Part shown: in pieces, positions 1 through 13,036 of the stretch
Layout: each line of letters opens with the position of its first letter
How positions within the stretch are numbered: position 1 is the first letter of the stretch
Assembly (NCBI RefSeq): GCF_037975245.1
Contig: NC_092561.1
Span: 15,319,001-15,383,000 of the forward strand
DNA length: 64,000 bases
DNA from: Apostichopus japonicus
Lineage: Eukaryota; Echinodermata; Holothuroidea; Aspidochirotida; Stichopodidae
Reading direction: 5' to 3'
Program-made: the position numbers and the translations under genes
Notes under the pieces: model-generated
Told to the model about the DNA's origin: nothing
The model's input: the letters and a program-made list of their open reading frames with translations, nothing else
The model's database searches: none

Positions 1-189
1 CACACACATATACCTACAAGGATTATGTGATATTACTGCATGACAACCGGTAAGTCGCCTTAGATCAGTCGAATGAGTAACTTTGCCTTTAGCCAGTAAT
101 TATACATTTATGGAACAAACATTCCTTAGTAAAAAAATATAAAGAAGTTCAGAAATTTGACCAAGTTTGAAATGTCATCAATAGCTCCT

Positions 190-430
190 ATGATCATACA
201 TAAGGACTGCATGGGTAAGAGAGCTCCAGGTAAGTTACTCACTGGGGTTTGGTGTCTTGTATATTTTTTAGCCATTTGGCCATCACATTCTGATATGTGT
301 GAAGATCAATGTGATCATACATAAGGGCTGCATAGGTATGAGAGCTCTCTGTAAGTTACTCACTGGGGTTTGGTTTCTTGTATATTTTTTATCCATTTGG
401 CCATCGCACTCTGATATGTGTGTAGATCGA
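190..430. repeat. Tandem duplication covering the 3' half of a coding exon
   Basis: Two adjoining copies of about 120 bp (about 190-307 and 310-430) match closely. The right copy holds the 3' half of the KASH5-like exon 364-488 and its donor site. The left copy (minus strand, about 310-243) keeps an open frame reading IDLHTYQNVMAKWLKNIQD and the same donor context, but I see no acceptor in front of it. It is therefore probably a non-spliced exon fragment. Confidence 0.75.
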
Positions 431-2817
431 TGGCTATGTCCATACTTGCTGGATCCAACATATTAGCCAGTTCATCAATTACGGGCGTCTACAAACATAT
501 GGAAAGGAAAAGAATAAACATGAGAATTTTACTGCCACTTAATTAGTCATACCTGAATCAAAAAGATGGTTTGTATTGGATGCTGGACTGGAAGGTACAG
601 TAGGTAATGTGCTCTTGAATGTTAAACTTGACAAATGATACTACACAGACAGCAAATAAATCACAAACATCTAAATCACTATAAGAGGGGGAGGGAGGGG
701 GAGGGGGAGGGGGAGGGAGGGGGAGGGAGGGGAGGGGAGGGGGAGGGAGGGGGAGGGGGAGGGAGGGGAGGGAGGGGGAGGGAGGGAGGGGGAGGGAGGG
801 AGGGGGGAGAGGGGGAGGGAGGAGGAGTAGGGGAGGTTGAGTATCATCAAAGGTCTTGGTAATGTGTAAACTGAAACTGAAAACATCTTCTTGAGTTTCT
901 TTATTGAAAATTGTTGGTGAGCTGTTTGACACTTAAATCTCATCAACAATGAAGACCTGTAGCTTTAATTGCAAAATTAATTTTCATATCAATTACACTT
1001 TAGTGAAAGAAAAAAAATGTTTGAAGTTGAATGCAATCTTTGCTTGTGGCTTATATTATGATGAAAGAAATGTCTGGGTAATAAAATGTTGAGAATCACA
1101 TCAAACAAACTCAGTGGCTTTCATTTTCACATCAAAGCGGAAGGACTGAGCAATTGTGATCAAGTTTACTTCCAAAGTGCTCAAAGCTGCTAGAGCCTAG
1201 AGCTATGTACACATTTTAAGTGTATTTAAACAAGGCCATATTAAATTATTACTCTACATGTAGACAAACTTCTTTTATTTTATGTGAGAATTTCATCAAT
1301 GAAGTAAACAGTGCACATTTTTCTGTTTCTTGATTTTTGTTTTAATACTGTTCATACATAGATGCATGGTTACCAATTAAGATGTATTTAGCTGCTTTAA
1401 CATTTATGATATTTTTCTTGGCGCCTGTCAAGTATTTTTGTTTTCTTTCTCATCCTAATCTTACCTTTCATTATGTACTGTTTTTATTCTGATCTGTAAT
1501 TGTTTGACTTTCTCACACGCCCTTCTGCCTTCTTATTCCTTCCTCATTCCTAATCATAATGTACTGCATGCTTCCTTATGAGTTAGCAATACAGTATATG
1601 CTAACATGTAGTCTGTGATATATATCACAGAATACATTGTATGAAAGGTGGGTAATGTGCTCTTAAGAATTTAACTTGATTAAATACTATGCCACAATAA
1701 AACTCTCAAGCATCTTTATAATTTATAAAAAGGGGCGTGGGGGGGAGGGGAAGGGGGTGAGCATCATGTAAGGTCTTGGTAATGATTCAACTTAAGTCAT
1801 CTCATTGATTGGCTTTTTGTGAAAGTTTTGATGCTGTTTGACATCTCAGATCTCATAAACAATGTAGGTCAATAGTTGCAAGTGCTAAATTAATTTTCAT
1901 ATCAAATAAAGATTGAGTGAAAGACGAAAAAGTCTGAATTTGATTCTTGCTTGTGACTTATATATAATTATTATGTAAGAGATGTCTGGGCGATAAAATG
2001 TTGAGGATCACATCAAACAAACTCAGCAGCTTTCATTTTCACACTAAAGAATGCAGCGGAAGGACTGACAATGTTTACTTCCACAGTGCTCAAAGTGGCT
2101 AGAGCCTAGAGCTCTATCCACACAGCATGTTCAGTGTGCCAAAAAGGCTGTATTAAACATCCTCCTTCCATAATTTATGTCTCTCGCATATCCAAATCCA
2201 AATCTGAAAACTACTACCGTAACATAGAAGAATACACCAGAAACTATTCAAATCAAACTTACGCCATCCAGATGGGAAGATATCATGATCATCTTAACGT
2301 ATTCGAGGAGTACGGATGGTGGCACTCTGCCAGTTTTGTGCTCATCACAAGAGAAGAAGATGGTGTCCAACAGATCCTCCTCTGTTATCAACCTTCCCAG
2401 GCTACTGCCTGATTGGTGGCGTCCTTTGGTCCGAGCTGAACAGATAGGATCCAAGAGATTCTTTTCGCCGTTTCCATCACAGCCGTCTTCTCCTATCAAA
2501 TCATTTGTATTTGCTTTGTTACAAGAGTCACCGGTCAATTTTAAGTTTGCCTTTCCAAGGTTACCCGACAACCAATCGCTATCGCTACCATCGTGGGAGT
2601 TGTTGATTCCCGGTATAATTCCTTCACCTTCCACCAAACTTTCGTCGTCTTCACTTATACTGGGTAGCTGAGAATCGACGAGGAAAGTGGAATCCAACGA
2701 TTTCTGCTTTATGAACGGCAACTTTTCCTTCTCTCGTTGCAGCCTTGGTATAGAACTCTTCTTCTTCGTCTTCGGCTGTGCCCGGTAATTTCCTTGCTCT
2801 GACTTCACACTTTTCAT
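364..2817 (-). CDS. KASH5/CCDC155-like EF-hand protein, first two coding exons (partial)
   Basis: Two exons are visible on the minus strand. Exon 1 is 2817-2263 (185 codons, phase 0, donor GTAAGT). Exon 2 is 488-364 (acceptor TTTGTAG, donor GTGAGT). The ATG at 2817 was chosen because a low-complexity charged N-terminus follows; the frame stays open up to an ATG at 2859, so the start is uncertain. Residues 1-140 are Ser/Asp/Lys-rich and probably disordered. From about residue 143 across the splice junction comes an EF-hand-like domain: LLDTIFFSCDEHKTGRVPPS, then LANMLDPASMDIAIDLHTYQ and AMAKWIKNIQE. This matches in pattern the N-terminal domain of KASH5, a nuclear-envelope adaptor that binds dynein and moves meiotic chromosomes (established for vertebrates). 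The coiled coil and KASH tail would lie beyond the left edge. Related EF-hand adaptors such as the MCC or ninein families are alternatives. Confidence 0.6.
591..1210. repeat. Diverged direct duplication, copy 1 (intron 1 of KASH5-like gene)
   Basis: This segment and 1641-2118 share order and sequence throughout. Each has the lead-in GGTAATGTGCTCTT, then a purine-rich G tract, GGTCTTGGTAATG, ATTAATTTTCATATCAA, CACATCAAACAAACTCAG, and GCTAGAGCCTAGAGCT at the end. They form an old local duplication about 1 kb apart. Both lie in the intron between the two KASH5-like exons. Confidence 0.8.
685..836. repeat. G-rich purine tract (GGGAGG-type low-complexity repeat)
   Basis: About 150 bp of nearly pure G and A on the plus strand, built from GGGA, GGGGA and GGAGGG units. 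Copy 2 of the surrounding duplication has only about 30 bp at the matching place (1733-1768), so this tract expanded after the duplication. Such tracts can form G-quadruplex or triplex DNA. Apparent long reading frames here are poly-Gly/Glu or poly-Pro artefacts. Confidence 0.85.
1641..2118. repeat. Diverged direct duplication, copy 2
   Basis: Partner of 591-1210, with the same ordered blocks and a much shorter G tract. The end, AGTGGCTAGAGCCTAGAGCT, lies about 145 bp from the donor of KASH5-like exon 1. Confidence 0.8.
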
Positions 2818-2859
2818 TCTATCTTGTTTGAGAAAACAAATATTTGTACAAAAATTCAA

Positions 2860-5800
2860 ATAATCATCACGACACAGTGTGGAATTTCATCACTCGTTCT
2901 TCAAAGAATCTAAATTTGTGAATTTTAGGTAGCCAACTTGCAAAAATGCAGCCTGTTGCAATAGCATGGTGTAACTTTTCTCACCATCAAATACAGAAAC
3001 AGTTCAAACAGACACCATGTAATTTCTTTGTTGCATTAATGTACCATAGAACCTGTAGTTTTTTAACATTACTGAGACAGCCAGCAACAGTACCGGTCAA
3101 ACCACACCAAAACTTACTGATAGAATATGTACAGTACTGGGTCTACAGTGCACTTCATACACAAATCTGCAACTTAGGCAGTCATAGACCTATCAAACTG
3201 CTGTAAAAGGTCCCCAAGACTTAATTGCACTTGTTCGTATTTACTGTACATGCAACAATATATTCTTCCCTACATGCCTCCAATCAGCAGGCAAATATTT
3301 AATATTCGTCTAGGCATCAGAGACAATCAATTCGAATGACCAAAGTCAGCTATGGAATGGCTTACGTCTAATTGTACATATCAAATTCAGGTTGCATTGA
3401 AACTAGATACCCCCAAAATGATAAATATGGGGTCACCATCCATCAATTTGGAGAAAGTATCATGAATAAAAAATAGTGGCAGGCCCACAATTGACCTGTA
3501 GGGAGGTTTAATGGCCCGAAACTGGTGTTCCATTTACCCAACCTACACATCTCTCCTGCAATGTACATATGTTGGGCAAACAAATTAAATGTAACTAACA
3601 AGTAAGACCAGGTTGTATGATGGGCAACCAGAAACAATTCTCCATAATTTGATTTTAATCACAATGCACCATTTCATCATCACCTGAACAGAAACTCAAT
3701 TTGATATTTCCAGATACAAAATTCCTCAGAAATTTATCCATGTTTCACTTCGGAATGATAGGCCTTTAATTCCAGATTAAGATGAATATGGGTGGTGACC
3801 ACAAGTGGGTACAAGAAAGAACAGTGCTAAAATGTTATTGACTTTTATAGGATCATATATAGGTACAGGGCACAGGCACAGGAAAAATTACATTAAATAC
3901 AGACAGGCAAGGGAGTAGTGACATCAATGTATGTAATCCCTGGCGGCATGTTTCATGAATGGTTTAGTTAATCTTTCATTTTTACTTTTAATGCAGATAT
4001 AGTGAAGATTTTTTACCATTACATGTGGTTGAACAGTGCCTATTCTTGTTCTGTGATGTCTTTTTATTACTTCCTGATGAACAGATATGCTGTATATGCC
4101 ATGAATTGTTGAGGTGTTCTTCCGACATTGATCAAGGTCTCTTCCTATAAAGACCTACTTGTGTGCATTTAATATTTACCTTAAAATATGACATCGCATT
4201 AAATAATATAAGAAGGAAAATTAACTATATACTCATTCTCTCACTCTTTCAATGAGACAGCTGTTTACATTTTACTTTCAAAACAAACTATTAGCATTTG
4301 TAAACAAACTTGAGCTACAATATGATCAAATTCCAATTGTTGATGCTGAGCATATGGGCTGATACACACAGGGCGAGGGTGGGTGAAATATTGAGCATCC
4401 AGCTAAAACATGCTGTACATATCATGGCTGTCTCATGCTTGGCAATGATTACAACAATTAATACACTTCAGACAATTTTAGCAACTGCACAGTACTTTAA
4501 TATCATACAAGCATAGATCTGAAAAACATGGAACAACTTCAACTCCACTAAACAAGGAAGGATGCATCTCAGGATATTACAATTTACAATGTACTGGGTA
4601 CACGTGCCTGAAATGGAGTACTATAAAAGATTTGATATGGCAGCAATGCTATGACTATGTCATTCACTTCTTATTAGTTTTGCCTTCCAATTGGTCACGT
4701 TAATCGAACTGACATTGGTTTGCTGTTTTTTAGAGTACAATATACAGTATGCATATAACCATTTGTGACATGTATTACAGACCCACACCAGCATAGATCT
4801 ATATGGTAAGCACTAGACAATTAAGAAGTCCAATGTCCCACAATGTCCCACATAGTCCTTTGGAAATTTAAGTCAGACTGAAAATTAAGTCACAACTAAG
4901 TAATTCAGTTTTAGGATGTCTAGAAACTTCTGACTTGATCCTGACTTCACACTTGCTTCAGACTGGACTTTAAACTTACTCGAAAGAAATCATCACTATC
5001 AAGTATATATGGAGAAACAAGTCAACCTGTGTCATACACAATCAGCCCCATATTTGAAAATATTCTACTTTCAAGTTTAAAAATTACTATACCTCCTCCC
5101 AACAAGGTTCTAACTCTCCATATAATTCCAGAAATCTAGCAAGTTGTTTTTGCGGTAACCCTCGTATAAATGTCCCATTTTTTAGTAACATTTTACTGGG
5201 TAGGTTTAGCCAATTGCATCATAGGCCTAGTTAAATGTGACAAATATTCAACATACAGTATTTTGCGCTCTTGAATTTGCATGTTGCGAGTCATCATGCT
5301 GTAAAAGTTACACAACTAGTCTCAGTTGCCCATACTTTTGTAGATCAATCTATCTAGATCTAGGAATTCAGCTATCCTTCCAAATAGATCCACAACCTAA
5401 AGAACCCCCCACCCCTCCCCCACCCCCTCTCTCTCTTGTAGCTCATCTTCATTCCACCTTTAAATGTTTTAAGATAACATATTGAGAGGTTCAAAGAAAG
5501 AAACTGCAGGTGATGCCTTTAATTTCAGAGTTTTACCATACAGTATATTACCACCTCTAGTTGAAAAGAGGATTATGTGGCCACCAGGCACCTTAGTCAA
5601 AGAAAGGCCACTATGGTAAGTCACAAAGTGAGTTACTGTCCTCGAAGCCACAGTGACCTTTAAAACAGAAGTGCAACTAGAATCAACAATATGATGGCTA
5701 AGACGTCATGTTATTTGCACGTTTTCTGAAATAAATGGCCGTATTAAACAAACATGGTAAATTGATAATTATTCATAAGTGATTCTTGTTATTGTTCTGG

Positions 5801-8800
5801 AAGAACCAAAGTAACTCTGGACAATAAACGAGGTTTTTGCAATTTTCTTTTGTTCTTCTTATGTTACTGTTCAGACAATACAGAAAAGTTTGTTTCTCAC
5901 AAATTTAATCTGATGTAGGCTTTTAACACTTAACACTTGGTAAACTTACCTTCTTAGAATCCAGAGGATTATTGAAAGAAGACTATTTTCAGCTTCATCT
6001 AGCTTTCCAGAGTCAAAACTTCTTAATGCCACTAGAATTCAAGTTGGTCGAGACAAGTTAACTGACAGGCTGAAACACTGCTGGAAAGAGTAAAGAATGT
6101 AAGGCAGTGGAACTGGATGGGTATCAAATTATTATTATCTATAAATGCCACATGAATTAACTTTGGTTGAACAAGTTAAAAACTGATGAGTTGAAAACAC
6201 TGATGGAAGAGGTAAGAACAAGAAGATAAAGCGATCGATTCTAAGGTACAGTCACCGTAGACCTACAGAAGTAAGCGTGAGAAAAATACCAGATGTGTTC
6301 ATTTGAAGCAGGCAGTTGAACCTTGTCCTCATCTGATACTCTGACTAATGAAGAATAGCAACTGCACATAGTTTATCACTTCACACAAATTTTATTTGGA
6401 ACTAAATTATAGCCAAATTATAAAGCTTCAGGGGTGTGATGTTAATTTTTGAAAACAACCGTCTACATGATGTACAGTATATGATCATTTCTAATGCAAA
6501 ACACTATCTCCTTGAAGGTAATGTGTAACTTGTTGAAAAAAAAAGAAAACCAAATTCCAGATGTAAATCTTTTTCTGAATAAACCAGCAAGATTGAAAGT
6601 ACTGAAGTGTTGACAATAAAAGTACTCAGTTGACTGGGCCCTATATTTAAAATCATATAATATCACTGAAGATGCAGTTTTCATTATTCAACACCCCTGA
6701 TTTTATCATGCAGATCTAGGTTTCCTTGTACAGTCTTTTGCTTTCATGGGGGTTTCCACATCATCATAATCTTGAGTTGTGTCAGGCCATGAGCACAGGG
6801 TCGATTAAGTTGCCGGATGTGGAGAAGGGGGGGGGGGGTGATTGCACTATGCCTAGAGGTCAGGATAGATAGATGAGGGCTTTGTATGCTTATGTGTGTC
6901 ATAAAATTTATCAAGGTCTGACCTGGAACTTGATAATCCTTGTTTCAAATTCAACCTTCAGTGATGAATAATTCTCCTTAAAAGAATACATGGAAGAAAA
7001 TTGCTAGCCTGGATCACTTAAAAATATTTAGTTGGTGTGGTATTTAAAGAAAATGCGGTTCAGTTCTTTAAAGTCATAAATTAAAGGTTTGAAAATATGA
7101 AACACTCTTAAGGTCAGATCAAATATACAGTAATTTAGAATAAATAAAGTCCTAGACCATTTAAAATCTCAAACATGTTTCAGGTCAATTGCAATAAACC
7201 ATTCATTGTTAAATTTAGGCCTAACACACTGACTCAGGGGGAATGAAATGATTCCAGCTAAAACTTAAAAGTGGTTTAGCATCTTCTGAAGGTTGGTCTT
7301 GAGGTTATACTTATTTTGCCAATGGCATGAAATTATATTTCCAAATGAAAATATGCAAAATTTCTAGCTAACCAAAAAGCATACTGTACTTAAGCTATCC
7401 TAGTTCCTATATAATTTATAAACTTGTGAAATGTTAGACAAAACACATTGGGTTGTTTATTAAACCACTTGTCTAGTACTTGCCTAGGCCTAAAATTAGT
7501 AACTGTTTGCTAAATAGAATCCTGGTGACAACTGGCGAGTCCTAGTCTAAGGTTTTTGCATAATGTTTGCACAAACTTTACTTAGGCCCAGTTCTACTGC
7601 CACTGGTTATGCCTTGCCTTATTTCATACTACTAGCCTAAGACTAACAATTAGACCGGAATATGTATCACAGCTCAAGTTAAACGGACTTAAGTTAGACT
7701 ACGCATGTATGTAAGAATTGTGAGAAATTAACAGTGTGGCCTAACTGTAACTGTAGGATGGTGACTTCGAAGTTCGGCCACTTAAGACTTAAAACACCCC
7801 AAAACTAAATCTTCTGGTGTAAATCATTTGAAAATATACTTCATATGGTGGGAGAATTTTGTTATAGTACGATACACGGCCAAACTTTCTTTCCTGCAAA
7901 CTGTTTTTACGTTGTTTTCCAAGAAGATTCTTCGTGATTGTGGAACTGGTATTTCTTGCTAGAGTATTGCGAAGTTCGGACGCGCAACCCACAGTGTGGC
8001 GATGGTGATAAAATTGGGGGCGCAGTTGCTTTTTCAGTAATTATAACAGACTTCATAGATCTTCGTCATTTTATTGACAAATATGTAAGTAATTTCTTGC
8101 ACACGGGTCATTTTGGAGAGAAAATAACTGTAGCTTCGTACTTTTTGGTGAAATTTTACTCTTCCTGTAGATTTTCATGGTGAAATCGTGTATTTCTTAA
8201 GGGTGGCCGATCTTCGCAGTATGGCGAACTTCGCAATACTGACTATACTGTATGGCTAGGCTTCAATTCAATTCTGGTGAACTACCCGCTTCGGGTCTTA
8301 GCCTAGGTCACTAAGGCCTGGCCTAGCTCGAGTCAAGACAGTTTCAATTAGCATAGGCCTAGGCCTATATCAGAAAGCCTTCACTCTGCATGATGATACA
8401 CGTTCCAATCCTACTGTTGCAGATGATTTCATTTAATGCAACATTCACCTTTTCGATAACTGAAGTCCCAGTAGAAGCTACGATAAGCCTCGTGAAATCA
8501 CCAGCACGATTCTGCTTTGGGAAACTCAACTTTAATTTGTGTGAGTTCGCTATCAGTGTTAAACAGATAGATTAATGGCGTTCACTAATTTGTTATGGTG
8601 CGAAAGTACAACATCGCATGCAATAACATAAAAATATTCGTACTAGCCTGAACAAGCAAACCATCCCAGCATGTATATGAAGTTATGCAATAACTAAACT
8701 TAGGTACGGTGTAATGTTAGCCACCACTTTGTACACATTGATGACGTCAGATTTTTCGTACACTTTTTACGCGCTACATTGTTAGAATTACACGAGAGTT

Positions 8801-11800
8801 AGTGAAAGAGCCTGGGTGGTAAGGAAACAGTAGTGGAACCAGGAGTTTTTAGAAGGATGACTACGGGGCCCAGCTGGGATATTTCCAAGTAGGTGGTTTT
8901 GGAGAAAAACTATCATTAAATTTAAAAATATATATAGATGTCAATTGGTGCATTCTGAGGCATATTTATACCACAAAATTTTCTATACACCACTCATTAG
9001 ATCCGTCTGGGAAATGTGTAATAGAGTGACATTCACGAAGGAACGCACTCCACGCGTTATCCAAATGACGTGGGGAGGGAGAAGCAGGAACGCTATAGGA
9101 GGGATAATTGATCGGGAGAGGAGGGAGGACGGGGAATGGGGAGGAAGCCATGGTTAGAATTGTCATTATAGTGACGTGGTGAGATAACATCGAAATGAAA
9201 ACTAAGTTAAGATGACAGCTCTACTGCTAGGATGATGAGGTCGATGAGGCATGTTATGACTTGATGTACTCACAGCTAGATTGCTTCTTGATAAAGCACT
9301 AATGCAGCAGTACAAGCGCCACAATCCCACTCACCGAGGAGTCGGGCAGAAGATGGGCTTCCGATCTATGGTGTGGGCGTGCTTGTTCCCATAGGTCTGT
9401 CATTGGGCCGGGTGATTAGAATATCAAAAGCAATCTAGTGTGCAAAAAATTCATATCCTTCTTGTAGTAACAGATGCCCTAATCCGCCAGATCAAACTCA
9501 GACGTACACCAAGACCAGTAGCTTGTCACAAACATACAGACGAGCTACCCTGGTGCTAGTTAAATGATATCATTTGGGATCAAGTGTCTTATTTCCGCGG
9601 TTGGATTGTTCCATTTATATTTTAGGGGTATCTACAGAAATAAACTTGTTTGTCGATCTCAAATTATTTGAGAACGGTACTTCGCATCCCTCACATATTT
9701 AATTAATTTCCTTATTTCCGAATATTTCATTCAAATGTCTTGGACTTGAGGGTTACGATTTTTCTTTTATTACTTCATGTATGTGCCATTATATATCCAT
9801 TGCGTTTTGAACGATGATCTGCAGGGGCCACTATACACTACATGGTCATTCCCACAACTCCCACCTTTATTTACCAATTATTTCCACATTGGTGATTTTA
9901 CGCCGGCGTCCGCGATTGCCGTTACGTACACTACCAAGGAACATTATTAGCTACTTCTGACTAGAAATCGGTACATTCCCTTCCCAACATCTGCAGTAAC
10001 GTGTTACGTGCTGAATTACGACATATGGCTGTGGATCGTGAAGCCAAACGAGCGCGTAACGAACTCTTAAAATTAGAGGGCGTGTTTCCAAAATTGTAAC
10101 AGTTGACGCACTTTAGCTACAGGCTCAAATATTTTGGGTGATATACCAGTTACAGTGCATAAACGTCTGAAAATATGTTTGAAATCCAAGTCCTATTTTT
10201 CTTTTCCTTTGTATCGGGGCAGCTGTGCTCTCAAAATAGCGAGCTGTTAGCGAACATCTTGATACGCCTACGGTGTTTCGAATTGCTTATTTACGTGGCT
10301 ACACGTATTGGCAGTTTAATATACATACCTTATCATGTTACAGCCCAATAGTTTAACGTAAATATTATGATTATCATATATCACTAAACCTAATCAATGA
10401 GGACAATGCTTGCATAGAGAAATGTAGGGACCTTGGAAACAATCGCTTGATTAGGGTATAATGTTATTCAGTGTGCCTGCTTCCATATATCTTTCAGACA
10501 CTGCAAAACTTGTTTGAAGTAAGGTGACCATATTGTTCCAGGACATCCTGGGACATTATTTTGATGTTGATTCCACATCATGTTCTTGGTCACAGAGGTC
10601 AGTTCTCTCTCAATGAATGCCTGTAGAGCCAAACTATGACATATTCAATGTTAAATATAGTGTTTGTTCCAACTTGTTAATCATGCATGTATGTTCAGTT
10701 CATGTTACAAACCTAATCATTTGAAAATGGTCAACAAATGTAAACAAAGTGACATTAAAAGTCAAAACAATATTATAATTGGCAATATTATTATTTATTG
10801 TTGTGCAGTAATTCATTTGTTCAAATTCGTGCAGTATGCAAACTTTCAAGTCCATACCAATTTCCATTTATGAATGATTTCCACGTTGGCCAATTCTTAA
10901 TAATTTTATACAGTTTCATGAATTGTATTAGTTTCACTTTAAACGTTAATTAAATGCCATAAAATTCCAGTTTTCGCAGTAGATGCATAGTAACTTGATA
11001 CATGATAATCATATGTTTGCTTGTCAATTAAAATGTAAAAAGAACAATCAAAACCTGAATTGTACAGTTTCTCCATTTTTGAGAATGCAGACAAATTTGC
11101 CATGTTTTATGGATGTCTTGTACAGTACATGCACATGATGACAAATTTTTTGAGACTATAGCTTACATCCATGAGTTAAATCACTATTTTTTGGTTCAAT
11201 GCTGGTACAGAAGATGGAAAATGTATTGGATATGGATCATATCTGACAGTGTATCTATTTTGGAAAATACAGAAAAATTGTCCCGTACGACATTTTTCTA
11301 TGTCCAATTAGACATACTGCTTTTTGGATTCCACCCCACCCCACCAAATGACAAACTTGAAAATGGCATGTATGTTACTTAGATCAAATTGTTTTGAATT
11401 TAGTATAATAAACAATCATTAATATATGCAGATAAATTCACAGACCTTTTTAATTTTCCATGAAAAGTCACAAGTCATCTCTACATGCCACTATTTCTGT
11501 TACATTTCCCACTAAGAATGTTGAAACATTTCATAGTTGTTGTAGTTAGTATACTATTGGTACTACCTCCTTCTAAGTTCTATCTAAATTATGAAACATC
11601 ATTCACAGTTTAGAATATACACTTCTCGTACAAATGCCCCATACAACTCATACATGGAATCGCTGTCTGGCTTTCACCGATCATAAACCCAACTGTACTT
11701 GTTTGATTTACAGTAACCAGATGTTAAAACTAACTAACCAGTGCTGGTAGAGATTGGCAAGTTTTAAGGCTTGTCGCATATAATACATGTTTAATATTTT

Positions 11801-12120
11801 TAAAAAATTGTTCTTTTGATTAAATGAATAAAACAACAAGATTCTCTCCAACAATATAAAACAATGCAAACTACTATTTCATAACAAAGACTGACAAAAA
11901 TTGTGAGTGATCTGTTCTGGAATTTCTGGGACATTCAAGGTGAAAAATTAGTTCTGTTTATTTCATTTTAACAATGGCATAGTATGTACCACATCTACTT
12001 ACATGCCTTGTAAGTGGTCACAACAAACCTGGAAAAGAAAGTTCAAGTTTGCCAAATATACGATAAAAGACAGTCCACAAAATCTTGAGAACAGCGGTGT
12101 AACCACTCTCATAAATCAGA
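2860..12120. other. No gene recognised
   Basis: A long AT-rich stretch whose open frames are short and lack recognisable domains or convincing splice context. Minor features are a C-rich run near 5405, a G run near 6825, GGCCTA-rich sequence at 8290-8375, and a degenerate fold-back at 7766-8240. Regulatory elements cannot be excluded. I see no supported exon, rRNA or tRNA gene. Confidence 0.5.
7766..8240. repeat. Degenerate fold-back region with inverted AGTATTGCGAAGTTCG repeats
   Basis: A 16-bp perfect inverted pair (AGTATTGCGAAGTTCG at 7963-7978 and its complement at 8225-8240) sits beside a looser pair. That pair is TTCGGCCACTTAAG near 7774 and CTTAAGGGTGGCCGA near 8198. This could be an eroded fold-back element; no target duplication was found. 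Confidence 0.4.
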
Positions 12121-12123
12121 AAT

Positions 12124-12716
12124 AGTATTAATAATAATAATAATAAGACTTATAATGCGCACACACCACTCAAAGAATGTTCATGGCGCAATTGACAATG
12201 AGAAATGATACAAATAATACAGAATAATACAAAACAATGACAGAAGAAAAACTTAACGGTACAGGATTATATAAAAGCTTTTGTCATTATGTGGGATTTT
12301 ATGCTCTTCTTAAATTTAGAGAGAGTAGATGTTTTTCTGATTTTTAAGGGAAGTTGGTTCCATAAGCGAGGGGCAGAAACAATAAATGACCTATCCCCCC
12401 AAGAATTTTTGGACTTAATTTCAGATAATAAATATTGAGAGCTGGATCTTAGATTACGAGAGGGGACATAAATATGTAATAAGTCAGAAATATACATTGG
12501 ACCATGTCCTTTAAGTGATTTATAAACAATAAGGAGAATTTTATACATAATACGATATTTTACAGGTAGCCAGTGCAGGTTTTTTAAGACAGGGTGGATA
12601 TGACAATGCTTATGAGAATGAGTTACAATACGTGCAGCTGAGTTTTGGATTAATTGGAGTCTATGAATCCCTTCATGTGGAAGACCGAGGAGTAAGGAAT
12701 TGCCCATATCCAACCT
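12124..12716 (-). mobile_element. 3' end of a non-LTR retrotransposon (CR1/Jockey-like), 5' truncated
   Basis: On the minus strand, a 149-codon frame for the extreme C-terminus of a LINE reverse-transcriptase polyprotein is followed by about 120 bp of 3' UTR. The element ends in an (ATT)n tail at about 12147-12125. Short-unit 3' tails and severe 5' truncation are typical of CR1/L2/Jockey-group LINEs. Confidence 0.8.
12267..12713 (-). pseudogene. LINE ORF2 C-terminal fragment
   Basis: The 148-residue frame reads through the family-typical C-terminal signature: RLQLIQNSAARIV, then LHWLPVKYRIMYKILLIVYK, SRNLRSS, and APRLWNQLPLKIR, then TLSKFKKSIKSH. This lies downstream of the reverse-transcriptase catalytic core, which is absent, so the fragment is dead. 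The frame has no stops, which suggests a fairly recent insertion. Upstream of 12713 the similarity stops abruptly. Confidence 0.8.
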
Positions 12717-13036
12717 TGAAGTGATAAAAGAATGTACAATTTGTTCAGTTGCCTTATCATTTAAATATTTTCGTAATTTGTAGATGCCTCTGAGATGAAA
12801 TGCAGCAGAACTTGGTCACCATCAAAGATCATCCAATTTGCTTTTCTTTTTTCACCAAGTTTTAGACTTTCTTTATTTCTTCTTATTTTGCAATGTTTAA
12901 CATTGTTTAGTTCACGAGCACTGGAGTCCACAAAGTACGTAGGCAAACTGACACACTTTTTGAAATAGTGTCGATACCAACATTTCTGTACTTAATTGAT
13001 TCTCTTTCTATAGCTCAACGGAAAATAGGGGAGATG

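Noticed and set aside
558-949. Open frames rich in proline or glycine on both strands
   Set aside because: Produced by the G/A simple repeat; no conserved protein features.
2946-3206. 86-codon plus-strand frame
   Set aside because: No recognisable family or supporting signals; length is expected by chance.
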